From Fermentibacter sp964564435 (GTDB lineage: Bacteria; Fermentibacterota; Fermentibacteria; Fermentibacterales; Fermentibacteraceae), in the NCBI GenBank assembly GCA_964564435.1, contig CAZMAT010000007.1, positions 58,089 to 122,088 of the forward strand: 64,000 nucleotides of DNA, read 5' to 3'. The translations under genes and the position numbers were made by a program. Position 1 is the first letter of the stretch. Every line of letters begins with the position of its first letter. The notes below the pieces were generated by a model. That model was not told the origin of the DNA, did not search any database, and saw only the letters and a list, made by a program, of their open reading frames with translations. Shown piece after piece: positions 1-8,339 of the stretch.

Positions 1-1018
1 CCTCGCGGCCGGGGGGCTCTCCGTCCAGCTCTCCGGGGGCCTGGACATGCTCGTGGAGAGGCGCACGAGGACCGTCTACGACTCTTTCGGCAGCTCCATC
101 GGGGAGGCCGAGCACGCGTTCAACAGGAGCTCGCCGCTCGTGCCGGGCGCCATCGCCGCAACGCTTTCGGGGGTCGGGGGAATGCCGGAGGGCCTCTCCC
201 TGGCCCTGGGATGGGTGGAGAGGGCGTCCTTCGCCTACGGGTACGACAGGACCGTCACGAACGACTACTACGTCACCATCGGGCAGGAGGACCTGTCCTG
301 CGGGGGCTTCGCGGCCGAGGCCTGCGCATCGGCCGCCCTCGAGATATCCGATGCCGTCACCGTAGGCATCGGCGGGGGCTGGCTCCACGGCTTCCGGGAC
401 GTGGCCTGGGACGTGACCTGGGTCGATCCCTCCATCCCCGACACCAGCGAGGAGACATCCTCCGACCTCGCAGGCTTCACCGGCAGGATCTCGGTCGCAT
501 ACTCGCCGAGGGAGGATCTCGGAGTGGACATCGGAGCCGAGAAGACACTCTCGGCCTCGTGGGACGGCGACACGGAGGGCGACCTCTCCCTGCCGCCGCG
601 CCTGAGGCTCGGATTCTCGTGGCTCCCGGGCAACGCCCTCAGGACCAGGTTCCTGGCCGAGGGCTCTTACTACGCCGCCTCGAAAGCAGAGTTCGACGGT
701 GCGGACATGGGCCTTCGCGACGGCTGGAGCGTCTCCACCGGCATCGAGAACCTGATCCCCAGCGGCCCGGCCTGCAGGTTCGGCTTCAGGTACGACAGGT
801 CGCCGGTCTCCCGGGCCCTCGACGCGGCGAGCTTCACCGGCGGGATGGGCTTCGAGCTGGGAGAATGGGCTTTCGACGCGGGAGCCTGCTTCACCCCCTC
901 CTCGTGGGACCAGCAGGACCTCCCCGGGCTCGTCTCCTTCGACGACGGAGACAGCCTGAGGGTCGAGGAGACCGGCACCATGCTGATGCTGTCGGCCTCC
1001 CGGGCCTTCGAGCTGTAG
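1..1018 (+). CDS. Outer-membrane beta-barrel protein, FadL/OmpP1-like (5' truncated)
   Basis: The frame is open from the window edge and ends at TAG 1016-1018, so the N-terminus and any signal peptide lie outside the window. The visible part (about 338 residues) is built of short alternating hydrophobic/polar strands rich in Gly, Ser and aromatic residues, for example RLRLGFSWLPGNALRTRF and GIENLIPSGPACRFGFRYD. The last segments resemble the C-terminal strands of FadL/TodX-type hydrophobic transporters. The family call is inference from overall pattern; another outer-membrane barrel family is possible. The next gene starts 7 bp downstream, so they are probably co-transcribed. Confidence 0.55.
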   Translation, partial: LAAGGLSVQLSGGLDMLVERRTRTVYDSFGSSIGEAEHAFNRSSPLVPGAIAATLSGVGGMPEGLSLALGWVERASFAYGYDRTVTNDYYVTIGQEDLSCGGFAAEACASAALEISDAVTVGIGGGWLHGFRDVAWDVTWVDPSIPDTSEETSSDLAGFTGRISVAYSPREDLGVDIGAEKTLSASWDGDTEGDLSLPPRLRLGFSWLPGNALRTRFLAEGSYYAASKAEFDGADMGLRDGWSVSTGIENLIPSGPACRFGFRYDRSPVSRALDAASFTGGMGFELGEWAFDAGACFTPSSWDQQDLPGLVSFDDGDSLRVEETGTMLMLSASRAFEL

Positions 1019-1025
1019 GCGCGGC

Positions 1026-2627
1026 GTGAGGGCGCGCGGCTCGGCGGCCATCCCGCTGCTGCTGCTTGCGGCGGCGGCCGGCGCCAGGGTCTTCTCCCTG
1101 GACATCATGCACACCAACGACGTCCACGGGGGCATCACGCCCCGCGACGCCACCTTCCTCAATCCCGACTTCCCGCCCCTCATCGGAGGCGGAGCCTGGC
1201 TACTCTCGTACGTGGAGTCGGTCAGGGCCGAGAGGGAGGCCGCCGGCGGCTACTGCCTCCTCGTCGACGCAGGAGACGTTTACCAGGGCACCCCTGTCGG
1301 GAACTACGACACCGGCGCGAGCGTGATCGAGTGGATGAACTACGCCGGCTACGAGGCGATGACCCTCGGCAACCACGACTTCGACGACGGGGTCGCGAAC
1401 GCGCTGGCGCTCGCACGGGACGCAGACTTCCCCGTGCTGGGGTGCAACTTCGTCTCCCAGGAGGACGGGGCCATCCCCGATCCAGTGGTGCCCTGGATCA
1501 TGCTCGAGTACGAGGGCGTCGAGATCGCCCTGATCGGGCTGTGCACCACGGATACCTGGGGCCTCGTGGACCCCGCCCTCCTAGAGGGCTACGCCTTCCT
1601 GCCCGAACAGGAGGCCGTCGAACGGGAGATCGAGGCGGCCCGCGCCCGTGGGGCCGACCTGGTCTTCCTGCTCTCCCACCTCGGCCAGCCCTCGGATCCC
1701 GAGCGCTACGTCGAGCGTGTCGTCGACTCCCTCGAGGCCGGGGCCGGCTTCGAGAAGGACTTCGCGCTCAACAACGCCGAGCTCTCCACCCTCATCCCGG
1801 GAATCGACCTGATCATCTCCGGGCACACGCACTACGGCCTCAGGACGCCCTGGGTCAATCCCTACACCCACACGATCGTCATCCAGGGATACGCCAACGG
1901 CACGGGTGTCTCCCACCTCCGCCTCTGGATCGACTCCGAAGCCGGCGAGGTGGTGGGATGGGAGTGCCCGGCGGGCGAAGCGCTCGTGAGCCTGCTCCAC
2001 GACGAGTTCCAGCCCGACTCGACGGCCGCGGCCCTCATCGAGGATTACAGGATGGTCGCCGAATCGGGTCTCGACATGGTGATCGCCGAGGCATCCGAGG
2101 AGATCATGCGCGGCGGTGCCGAGCACCCCATGGGCAGGCTCGTCGCGGACGCCATGCTGGCGGCCACAGGCGCCGATGTCGCGCTGATGAACAGGGGCGG
2201 GATCAGGGCCTCGATCCCGCGCGGACCGGTGACCCCGAGGATAGTCTACGAAGCCATCCCCTTCGAGGAGGACCTCTACCTCGTCCATCTCTCGGGGGCC
2301 GACCTGCTGCGGGTGCTGGAGACAGGCATGCAGGGGCGCCGCAGGGACATGGAGCCGGCAGGATTCACGGCGGTGCGCAACCAGTCCCTGCCGGACGGCT
2401 CCAAGATAGAATACCTCGAGATCGCGGGAGTGCCGGTGGATCCGTCCGCGACCTACACCCTCGTCACCACCGGTTATCTGGCCCAGGGCAACGTCGGCTA
2501 CGACCTGCTCAGGGAGTTCGAGGCCGTGCCGGCGGGAGTCACCCTGTTCGACGCCGTGACGGAGCACATCCGGTCTCTCGGCACGATCGAGAGCGACGAC
2601 GCGCCGAGGGTGGTCTGGACGGAATGA
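1026..2627 (+). CDS. Secreted 5'-nucleotidase / 2',3'-cyclic phosphodiesterase (UshA family)
   Basis: A 533-residue metallophosphoesterase that probably hydrolyses nucleotides or nucleotide sugars in the periplasm. A hydrophobic signal peptide (about 1-24) is followed by the calcineurin-like metal-binding set: MHTNDVHGG, DAGDVYQGTP, LGNHDFDDG, LLSHLG and ISGHTHYG. The C-terminal 5'-nucleotidase domain (about 350-510) includes NRGGIRASIPRGPV, which normally binds the substrate base. It starts at GTG without a clear ribosome-binding site, 7 bp after the upstream stop. The last codons overlap the next start as ATGA. Length and domain order are normal for the family; the exact substrate cannot be told. 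Confidence 0.9.
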   Translation: MRARGSAAIPLLLLAAAAGARVFSLDIMHTNDVHGGITPRDATFLNPDFPPLIGGGAWLLSYVESVRAEREAAGGYCLLVDAGDVYQGTPVGNYDTGASVIEWMNYAGYEAMTLGNHDFDDGVANALALARDADFPVLGCNFVSQEDGAIPDPVVPWIMLEYEGVEIALIGLCTTDTWGLVDPALLEGYAFLPEQEAVEREIEAARARGADLVFLLSHLGQPSDPERYVERVVDSLEAGAGFEKDFALNNAELSTLIPGIDLIISGHTHYGLRTPWVNPYTHTIVIQGYANGTGVSHLRLWIDSEAGEVVGWECPAGEALVSLLHDEFQPDSTAAALIEDYRMVAESGLDMVIAEASEEIMRGGAEHPMGRLVADAMLAATGADVALMNRGGIRASIPRGPVTPRIVYEAIPFEEDLYLVHLSGADLLRVLETGMQGRRRDMEPAGFTAVRNQSLPDGSKIEYLEIAGVPVDPSATYTLVTTGYLAQGNVGYDLLREFEAVPAGVTLFDAVTEHIRSLGTIESDDAPRVVWTE

Positions 2628-4021
2628 AGCACATCGCACCCGGCGACACCGCCGTGGTGCTGGGCGCCGGCCTGGCCGGGCTCAGCGCGGCCGACACGCT
2701 GGCCTCCCGCGGCGTACGCGTGGTCGTGCTGGAGAAGTCCCCCTGCGTCGGCGGCCTGGCGGCCACCCGCAGGAAGGAGGGCTTCCGCTTCGACCTCGGC
2801 CCCCACCGCTTCCACACGAAGAACGCCGCCCTGCAGGAGAGGATGCGGTCCCTCGTCGGCGGCGACCTGCTCGAACTCGAGAGGCTCAGCAGGATCAGGC
2901 TGCTCGACAGGTACTTCCTGTACCCCCTCAGCCTGGGCGACGTGCTCAGGAGGATGCCGCTCCACAGGGGCGCCGCGATGCTCGCGAGCTACGCGGCCGC
3001 GAGGCTCCGGGTGGCGGCAGGCGGCTCCAGGGACGACAGCTTCGAGAGCTGGGTGGTCAACAGGTTCGGGAGGGCTCTCTACGACGTCTATTTCGGCCCC
3101 TACACCGCCAAGCTGTGGGGCATGGACCCCGGTGACCTCTCGCCGGACTGGGCCAGCCAGCGGATCTCCGTGCCCGATCTCTGGGGTCTCGTGAAGGAGA
3201 CGATCTCGCCCGGCGAGGACAGGGCCAGGAGCCTGGTCAGCCTCTTCAGCTACCCGAGGGGGGGCATAGGCAGGATCGCCGACGCCCTGGCCGACAGGGT
3301 CCGCGCCGCGGGAGGCGACGTGCTGCTCTCGACCGAGCCGTTGTCCGTCTCGAGGACCGGCCGCGGGTTTTCGATAGGCACGGCAGGCGGGGCGATCGAG
3401 GCCTCCGGCATCGTGAACACCATACCGGTCGACGAGTATGCGGCTCTCCTGGCCGGCCTCCTTCCGCAGCAGGCGGTCGAGGCGTCGAGGGGCCTGCGCT
3501 TCAGGGCGATCGTCTACGTTGTGCTGAAGGTGGCCCGGAGGCCCGCTGCCCGCGACCACTGGATCTACACCCCCGAGGACTGGTACGGCTTCAACAGACT
3601 CTCGATCGCCGAGAACTTCGATCCGGAAGCGAGCCCGTCGGGAGCCCAGGTGGTGTTCGAGTACACCTGCAGCAAGGGCGACGCGGTCTGGCGCGGCGAG
3701 GGCGACCTGGCACGCGAGTGCGCCGAGGGCGGGGCCCGGCTCGGGCTGTTCGACAGGGGCGACGTCATCGGGTCGACGGTCGAGAGGCAGCCCCACGCCT
3801 ATCCCGTCTACGCGCACGGCTATGCCGAGGCATCCGGTGCCGTGCTCGACGCGCTCGACAGGCTGCCGGGGTCGGTGACGTGCGGCAGGCAGGGTCTGTT
3901 CCGCTACAACAACATGGACCATTCGATGGAGATGGGGGAGCTGGCCGCAATGGAGCTGCTGGGCGAGGGTTCGGTCAGGGAGCGCTTCGACTGGAGCACC
4001 GGCACCTGGGCGGACGGCTGA
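2624..4021 (+). CDS. FAD/NAD(P)-binding amine-oxidase-like oxidoreductase (protoporphyrinogen oxidase/UDP-galactopyranose mutase type)
   Basis: A 465-residue flavoprotein. The N-terminal Rossmann dinucleotide-binding motif VVLGAGLAGLSAADTLASRG is followed by the glutamate ending the second strand (VVVLEKSPCVGG), typical of the amine oxidase/HemG superfamily. Mid-protein signatures such as YTAKLWGMDPGDLSPDWASQRI are shared with bacterial proteins annotated as protoporphyrinogen oxidase-like or involved in polysaccharide biosynthesis. The C-terminal YNNMDHSMEMGELAA segment matches the FAD-binding closing motif. ATG overlaps the upstream stop (ATGA). No heme genes are nearby, so a role in sugar or lipid modification is as likely as heme synthesis. 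Confidence 0.75.
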   Translation: MKHIAPGDTAVVLGAGLAGLSAADTLASRGVRVVVLEKSPCVGGLAATRRKEGFRFDLGPHRFHTKNAALQERMRSLVGGDLLELERLSRIRLLDRYFLYPLSLGDVLRRMPLHRGAAMLASYAAARLRVAAGGSRDDSFESWVVNRFGRALYDVYFGPYTAKLWGMDPGDLSPDWASQRISVPDLWGLVKETISPGEDRARSLVSLFSYPRGGIGRIADALADRVRAAGGDVLLSTEPLSVSRTGRGFSIGTAGGAIEASGIVNTIPVDEYAALLAGLLPQQAVEASRGLRFRAIVYVVLKVARRPAARDHWIYTPEDWYGFNRLSIAENFDPEASPSGAQVVFEYTCSKGDAVWRGEGDLARECAEGGARLGLFDRGDVIGSTVERQPHAYPVYAHGYAEASGAVLDALDRLPGSVTCGRQGLFRYNNMDHSMEMGELAAMELLGEGSVRERFDWSTGTWADG

Positions 4022-4062
4022 GGCTCCTGCTCCCCGCCCTCGCAGGGCTCCCCGCGGCGCTG

Positions 4063-4488
4063 ATGGCCGGGGCGTCCCTGGTCCATCCGCTGCTCCACAG
4101 GGATCCGGCCGTGCGGCTCGGGAACCTCCTCGCCACGACCTGCCACCGCATCCACGAAAGGTGCATTCCTCTGCCCTGGGGCACGAGCGGGCTGTGTGCG
4201 CGGTGCACCGCCTTCTGGGCCGGCATGGCCCTCGCGGCGGCACTCTTCCGGAGCCCGCTCCGCAGCATCCCGTTCTCGGTCAGGGCAGCCATGATCCTCC
4301 CGATGGCAGCCGACGGTTCGATGCAGCTCGCCGGCCTGTACGAGAGCACGCTGCTCCTGCGCATCTCGACGGGCATCCTGGCAGGTGCGGGCTTTTCGCT
4401 GCTGCTGCTGGATGCGGCGGACCTCGCCCTGAAGGGGCCGGGAGGCCTGCACCGGAAGGGGGAGCCCGACCTGCACCCCGGGGCTTGA
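4063..4488 (+). CDS. DUF2085 family membrane protein
   Basis: About 141 residues with three or four hydrophobic segments. It carries the DUF2085 cysteine signature CHRIHERC followed by LCARCTAFWAGM, which suggests a metal- or heme-binding membrane protein, although the family has no established function. The first ATG in frame is used here. The frame continues upstream through a hydrophobic stretch (LLLPALAGLPAAL) that could belong to the protein if a CTG near 4018 is the true start. Its stop codon lies inside the -35 box of the next promoter. Confidence 0.65.
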   Translation: MAGASLVHPLLHRDPAVRLGNLLATTCHRIHERCIPLPWGTSGLCARCTAFWAGMALAAALFRSPLRSIPFSVRAAMILPMAADGSMQLAGLYESTLLLRISTGILAGAGFSLLLLDAADLALKGPGGLHRKGEPDLHPGA

Positions 4489-4512
4489 CATCCGGCGCCG
4501 CATGGCTAGTTT
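4485..4512 (+). promoter_or_regulatory. Sigma-70-type promoter for the secreted protein at 4549
   Basis: TTGACA at 4485-4490 and TAGTTT at 4507-4512 are separated by 16 bp. The start codon is 36 bp further on, with a strong AGGAGGAGG Shine-Dalgarno at 4534-4542. The -35 contains the TGA stop of the upstream gene. Confidence 0.7.
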
Positions 4513-4548
4513 TCACTGTGTTTCCCTTAATGCAGGAGGAGGTCCGGA

Positions 4549-5265
4549 GTGAAGAAAGTGCTGTTTGCCCTGATGATCCTGGTGGGTATCGTTTCAGCCG
4601 ATCCCACCCGCATCCTCGTGTACTACGACTACTACGCCCCAACCGGCGAAGCTGTTCTGGACGCCATAACGAACATCTGGCCGAGCACCGAGCTCGCGGC
4701 ATATGCCGGATATCCCGACGCCGAGCACGGCCTGTTCAACGACGCCCTTGCAACCGGGCCGTGGGACATGGTCATCGTCGAGTCCTGGTACGCCGCCAAC
4801 AGCGATCTCAACTGGACCGGCATCCTCGACTACTACAACGGCGGCGGCACCCTCTACGTCTCAAGCTGGAACTACAACTCCGCCGGCGGGCTCCTGTCCG
4901 CCATGGGCGTGAACGGCGTGGCCGGCTTCGGCTCGCCGGTCATCCCCCACTACGCGTGGGATGCCGCCCATGCGATCTGCGAAGGCATCACGGACTGGGG
5001 CTGGTTCGACCCGGGTCTGGGCATCGTCAACGGCAGGGTGACTGTCGGCTCGGCCACGCCGGTCACCGGCTGGACCTCGACCCCGTCGGCCGGCCAGGCC
5101 GGCATCGTGGTTGCGCCTGACGGTCACAGCATCGTCAGCGGCTTCACCGTCGCCTACGCCAACGACGGCGTGAACATCTGGGAGAACATCGTCCAGTTCA
5201 TGTACGGCGAAGAGGGCCTCTCGTCCGCTACCTGGGGCGAGATCAAGGCCGGGTTCGGCAACTAG
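4549..5265 (+). CDS. Small secreted protein of unknown function (GATase1-like fold possible)
   Basis: 238 residues with a clear signal peptide (about 1-17, ending near VSADPT). The mature part starts TRILVYYDYYAPTG and contains alternating strand-helix segments such as WDMVIVESWYAANS and GGGTLYVSSW. These resemble the class I amidotransferase/ThuA fold of secreted proteins that act as peptidase or gliding accessory modules. No catalytic Cys-His pair is evident. The GTG start is set by AGGAGGAGG 6 nt upstream. It has its own promoter and is followed directly by a hairpin terminator, so it is a well-expressed single gene. I do not recognise a specific function. Confidence 0.75.
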   Translation: MKKVLFALMILVGIVSADPTRILVYYDYYAPTGEAVLDAITNIWPSTELAAYAGYPDAEHGLFNDALATGPWDMVIVESWYAANSDLNWTGILDYYNGGGTLYVSSWNYNSAGGLLSAMGVNGVAGFGSPVIPHYAWDAAHAICEGITDWGWFDPGLGIVNGRVTVGSATPVTGWTSTPSAGQAGIVVAPDGHSIVSGFTVAYANDGVNIWENIVQFMYGEEGLSSATWGEIKAGFGN

Positions 5266-5287
5266 TCCCGGTTCCATCCGAAGAAGG

Positions 5288-5309
5288 GGAGGGGGCTCCG
5301 GCCCCCTCC
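5288..5309 (+). terminator. Hairpin terminator after the secreted protein
   Basis: A 9-bp GC-only stem (GGAGGGGGC paired with GCCCCCTCC) closes a TCCG tetraloop 22 bp past the stop codon at 5265. There is no long T-run; the tail is CTCGTTTCC. Confidence 0.7.
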
Positions 5310-5385
5310 TCCTCGTTTCCGGGCCGCATCGCCGCCGCTCCCGGGCCGGCCCGGCCGGCCGTTCCGGAGGGTCGATCCCGCCGTG

Positions 5386-5530
5386 TTGACGCGGATATCC
5401 TATTTAGCATGATTCAGTTGCTTTGCCGGTCCGCCCGGGCCGGCAACCGTGACGGGAGAGGCCGAGCCGTCCTCCGGCTCGCTGTTGCTTTCCTGCAAGC
5501 TCGGCAACTGTTTGCGGAAAGGACCAGGAC
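5386..5530 (+). promoter_or_regulatory. Structured 5' leader (possible cis-regulator) upstream of the cDPG synthetase-like gene
   Basis: A possible weak promoter begins with TTGACG at 5386-5391 followed by an AT-rich patch (TATTTAGCATGAT). The leader carries two similar stem-loops. One pairs TTGCCGG 5423-5429 with CCGGCAA 5440-5446; the other pairs GTTGC 5484-5488 with GCAAC 5504-5508. A third small hairpin is GAGCCG/CGGCTC near 5464-5480. Both main hairpins sit in a GTTGCTTT...GGCAAC context, so they look like a repeated unit. I do not recognise a known riboswitch class. Confidence 0.35.
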
Positions 5531-6862
5531 ATGGCTAAGACGCGGGTGCTCATCCTCGGAGCCGCTGGGCGCGACTTCCACAACTTCAACACGGTCTACC
5601 GCGACAACGCGGACTTCGAGGTAGTGGCGTTCACGGCCACCCAGATCCCGGACATCGACGACAGGAAGTACCCGGCGCAGCTCGCCGGATCGCTCTATCC
5701 CCAGGGCATCCCCATCGTCCCGGAGGACGAGCTCGAGTCGCTGATCGCCGAGAAGTCCGTGGAACTCTGCGTTCTCGCCTACAGCGACCTCTCCGACAAC
5801 ACGGTGATGGCCCTCGCCAGCCGCTGCAACGCCGCCGGTGCCGACTTCACCATGCTGGGCAGCAGGAAGACCATGGTCGCGAGCACCAAGCCCGTCATCG
5901 CAGTCACGGCCGTCAGGACGGGCTGCGGCAAGAGCCAGACCACGCGCAGGGTCGCCGAGGTGCTCAAGGCCGCGGGGAAGAAGGTCGTCGCGATCCGCCA
6001 CCCGATGCCCTACGGCGACCTCGTCGCGCAGAAGGTCCAGCGCTTCGCCACGATAGAGGACCTGAAGAAGCACAAGTGCACCATCGAGGAGATGGAGGAG
6101 TACGAGCCCCACATCGCCCGCGGCGTCATAGTCTATGCCGGCGTCGACTACGAGGCGATCCTCCGCGAGGCCGAGAAGGAGGCCGACGTCATCCTGTGGG
6201 ACGGCGGCAACAACGACACCTCGTTCTACCGGCCCGACCTGACCATCACCGTCGTCGACCCCCACAGGCCCGGCGACGAGATCTCCTACTACCCCGGCCA
6301 GACCAACCTCAGGCTGGCCGACGTGATCGTGATCAACAAGATCGACTCGGCCTACCCCGAGGACGTCAACGAGGTCCGCGGCAACTGCCGCGAGGCCAAC
6401 CCCAGGGCGACGATCATCGAGGCCGCGAGCCCCGTCTCCGTAGCCAACCCCAACCTCATCCTCGGCCGCAGGGTGCTCGTCGTCGAGGACGGCCCGACCC
6501 TGACCCACGGCGACATGGAGTACGGCGCCGGGTTCGTGGCGGCCGAGCGCTTCGGGGCCGAATCCCTCGTCGATCCCAGGCAGTTCGCCGTCGGTTCGAT
6601 AGCCGAGACCTACGAGAAGTACTACTACGACCGCGAGGAGACCAACGTCCTCCCCGCCATGGGCTACGGCGACGCCCAGATGAAGGACCTCGAAGAGACC
6701 ATCAGGCGCTGCGACTGCGACAGCGTGATAATCGCCACCCCGATCGACCTCGCGAGGGTCATAAGGATAGACAAGCCGTCGGTCAGGGTGACCTACGACC
6801 TCCAGGAGATAGGCAGGCCCGACATCGCCGACGTCCTGAAGGCGTTCACAGGGGTGAAGTAG
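5531..6862 (+). CDS. Cyclic 2,3-diphosphoglycerate synthetase-like P-loop enzyme
   Basis: 443 residues, beginning TRVLILGAAGRDFHNFNTVY, the signature of proteins annotated as cyclic 2,3-diphosphoglycerate synthetase. The archaeal enzyme forms the intramolecular phosphoanhydride of 2,3-diphosphoglycerate using ATP. A P-loop VRTGCGKSQTTRRVAEVL (about 132-149) and a downstream nucleotide-binding IVINKIDSAYPEDV segment support an NTPase core. Bacterial members are not biochemically established, so the product is uncertain. It leads the kor operon: korD starts 5 bp after its stop, implying co-expression with 2-oxoacid:ferredoxin oxidoreductase. Confidence 0.7.
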   Translation: MAKTRVLILGAAGRDFHNFNTVYRDNADFEVVAFTATQIPDIDDRKYPAQLAGSLYPQGIPIVPEDELESLIAEKSVELCVLAYSDLSDNTVMALASRCNAAGADFTMLGSRKTMVASTKPVIAVTAVRTGCGKSQTTRRVAEVLKAAGKKVVAIRHPMPYGDLVAQKVQRFATIEDLKKHKCTIEEMEEYEPHIARGVIVYAGVDYEAILREAEKEADVILWDGGNNDTSFYRPDLTITVVDPHRPGDEISYYPGQTNLRLADVIVINKIDSAYPEDVNEVRGNCREANPRATIIEAASPVSVANPNLILGRRVLVVEDGPTLTHGDMEYGAGFVAAERFGAESLVDPRQFAVGSIAETYEKYYYDREETNVLPAMGYGDAQMKDLEETIRRCDCDSVIIATPIDLARVIRIDKPSVRVTYDLQEIGRPDIADVLKAFTGVK

Positions 6863-6867
6863 GTAAA

Positions 6868-7203
6868 ATGGCCAGGAAGACCGGTCAGGAGAGCACCGGG
6901 AACACGCCCCCGGTGGACCCGAAGGCTCCGCCCGCCGCGGCCCAGGCCCCCGAGGCCGCCGCATGCGGCCAGGGCGAGACCTGCTCGTACGTGCACATCT
7001 TCCAGGAATGGTGCAAGGGGTGCGGTATCTGCGTGGCGTTCTGCCCGAAGCACGTGCTCGAGATGGGCAGGAACCAGAAGGCCTTCGTCGCCCGCCCCGG
7101 GGACTGCATCAGGTGCTATCTCTGCGCACGCCGCTGCCCCGACTTCGCCGTGACGATAACGGAGGAGCTGGAGCGGATCAGGCAGGAGGGGGCCGAGTCA
7201 TGA
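6868..7203 (+). CDS. korD: 2-oxoacid:ferredoxin oxidoreductase, delta (ferredoxin-like) subunit
   Basis: 111 residues. A Pro/Ala-rich N-terminal extension of about 40 residues precedes a 2[4Fe-4S] ferredoxin domain with CKGCGICVAFCP and CIRCYLCARRCP. In KGOR/VOR-type complexes this subunit passes electrons from the TPP site to external ferredoxin. ATG follows AGGTAAA, and the stop overlaps the korA start (ATGA at 7200-7203). Gene order D-A-B-C is usual for 2-oxoglutarate:ferredoxin oxidoreductase. The long N-terminal extension is atypical and may be disordered. Confidence 0.88.
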   Translation: MARKTGQESTGNTPPVDPKAPPAAAQAPEAAACGQGETCSYVHIFQEWCKGCGICVAFCPKHVLEMGRNQKAFVARPGDCIRCYLCARRCPDFAVTITEELERIRQEGAES

Positions 7204-8339
7204 TACCCTGGGGAGAGACCAGGCTCGTCCAGGGCAACGAGGCGATAGCCCTCGGGGCGCTGGCTTCGGGCATCAGATTCTTCGGCGGATATCCCATCAC
7301 GCCGTCGACCGAGGTGGCGGAGATACTCGCCAGGAGGCTGCCCGAGACGGGCGGCGTGTTCATCCAGATGGAGGACGAGATCGCCAGCATCAGCTCCGTC
7401 ATGGGCGCGAGCCTGGGCGGGGCGAAGGCGATGACCGCCACCAGCGGTCCCGGCTTCAGCCTGATGCAGGAGGGCCTCGGCTACGGATGCATGGCCGAGA
7501 TCCCGTTCGTCGTGGTGGACGTGATGCGGGCCGGCCCATCCACCGGGCTGCCCACCCAGGTCTCCCAGGGCGACGTGATGCAGGCCCGCTGGGGCACGCA
7601 CGGCGACCATCCCGTGATCGCCCTGTGCCCGGCGAGCGTCAGGGAGTGCTTCGACATGACGATCCGCGCCTTCAACCTCTCGGAGGAGTTCCGCACGCCG
7701 GTGCTGCTCCTGTCCGACGAGGTGATCGGGCACATGAGGGAGCGCGTCACGTTCCCCAGGCGCGAGGACGTGAGGATCCTCGACAGACCCGTGCCCGAGA
7801 CACCGGTCGAGTGGTACGAGCACTACCATCCCGCGCCCTCGAACGTCTCGCCGATGGCGAGCTACGGGTCGGGCTACAGGTTCCACGTGACGGGTCTCAC
7901 GCACGACCGGCAGGGCTTCCCCACCCGCAGGATCGACGAGGTCGACGAGAAGATGGCCCGCCTGAAGAACAAGATCGTGAGGCGCCTCGACGAGCTGGTG
8001 GAGGTGAAGACGCACGACGTGGAGCAGTCCAGGGTCGTGATCTTCGCCTACGGCTCGGTCTACCGCTCGGCGCTCGCCGCCCAGGTCATGCTCGAGAAGA
8101 AGCACAAGAAGGTCGGCGTCTTCCGCCCCGTCACCCTGTGGCCGTTCCCCGACCGCGAGGTGAAGGAGTACCTGGACGAGAAGGACGTGATCATCGTTCC
8201 CGAGCTCAACCAGGGGCAGCTCATCCACGAGGTCGAGAGGCTCACCTCGGACTGCGTGCGGATTGTGCCCGTGCAGAGGGTCGACGGATACGAGATAACG
8301 CCCGAGGAGATAGTCGGCGCCGCGATGGAGGTGATGTGA
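7200..8339 (+). CDS. korA: 2-oxoacid:ferredoxin oxidoreductase, alpha subunit
   Basis: 379 residues. The N-terminal LVQGNEAIALGALASGIRFF and GGYPITPSTEVAEILA, then ATSGPGFSLMQEGLG, are hallmark motifs of the pyrimidine-binding domain of KorA/VorB-type alpha subunits. The C-terminal transketolase-like domain (about 255-379) ends with VPELNQGQLIHEVERL, typical of KorA. The complex oxidatively decarboxylates a 2-oxoacid (most likely 2-oxoglutarate) to the acyl-CoA with reduced ferredoxin, or runs in reverse for CO2 fixation. It overlaps korB by 1 bp. Confidence 0.93.
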   Translation: MIPWGETRLVQGNEAIALGALASGIRFFGGYPITPSTEVAEILARRLPETGGVFIQMEDEIASISSVMGASLGGAKAMTATSGPGFSLMQEGLGYGCMAEIPFVVVDVMRAGPSTGLPTQVSQGDVMQARWGTHGDHPVIALCPASVRECFDMTIRAFNLSEEFRTPVLLLSDEVIGHMRERVTFPRREDVRILDRPVPETPVEWYEHYHPAPSNVSPMASYGSGYRFHVTGLTHDRQGFPTRRIDEVDEKMARLKNKIVRRLDELVEVKTHDVEQSRVVIFAYGSVYRSALAAQVMLEKKHKKVGVFRPVTLWPFPDREVKEYLDEKDVIIVPELNQGQLIHEVERLTSDCVRIVPVQRVDGYEITPEEIVGAAMEVM

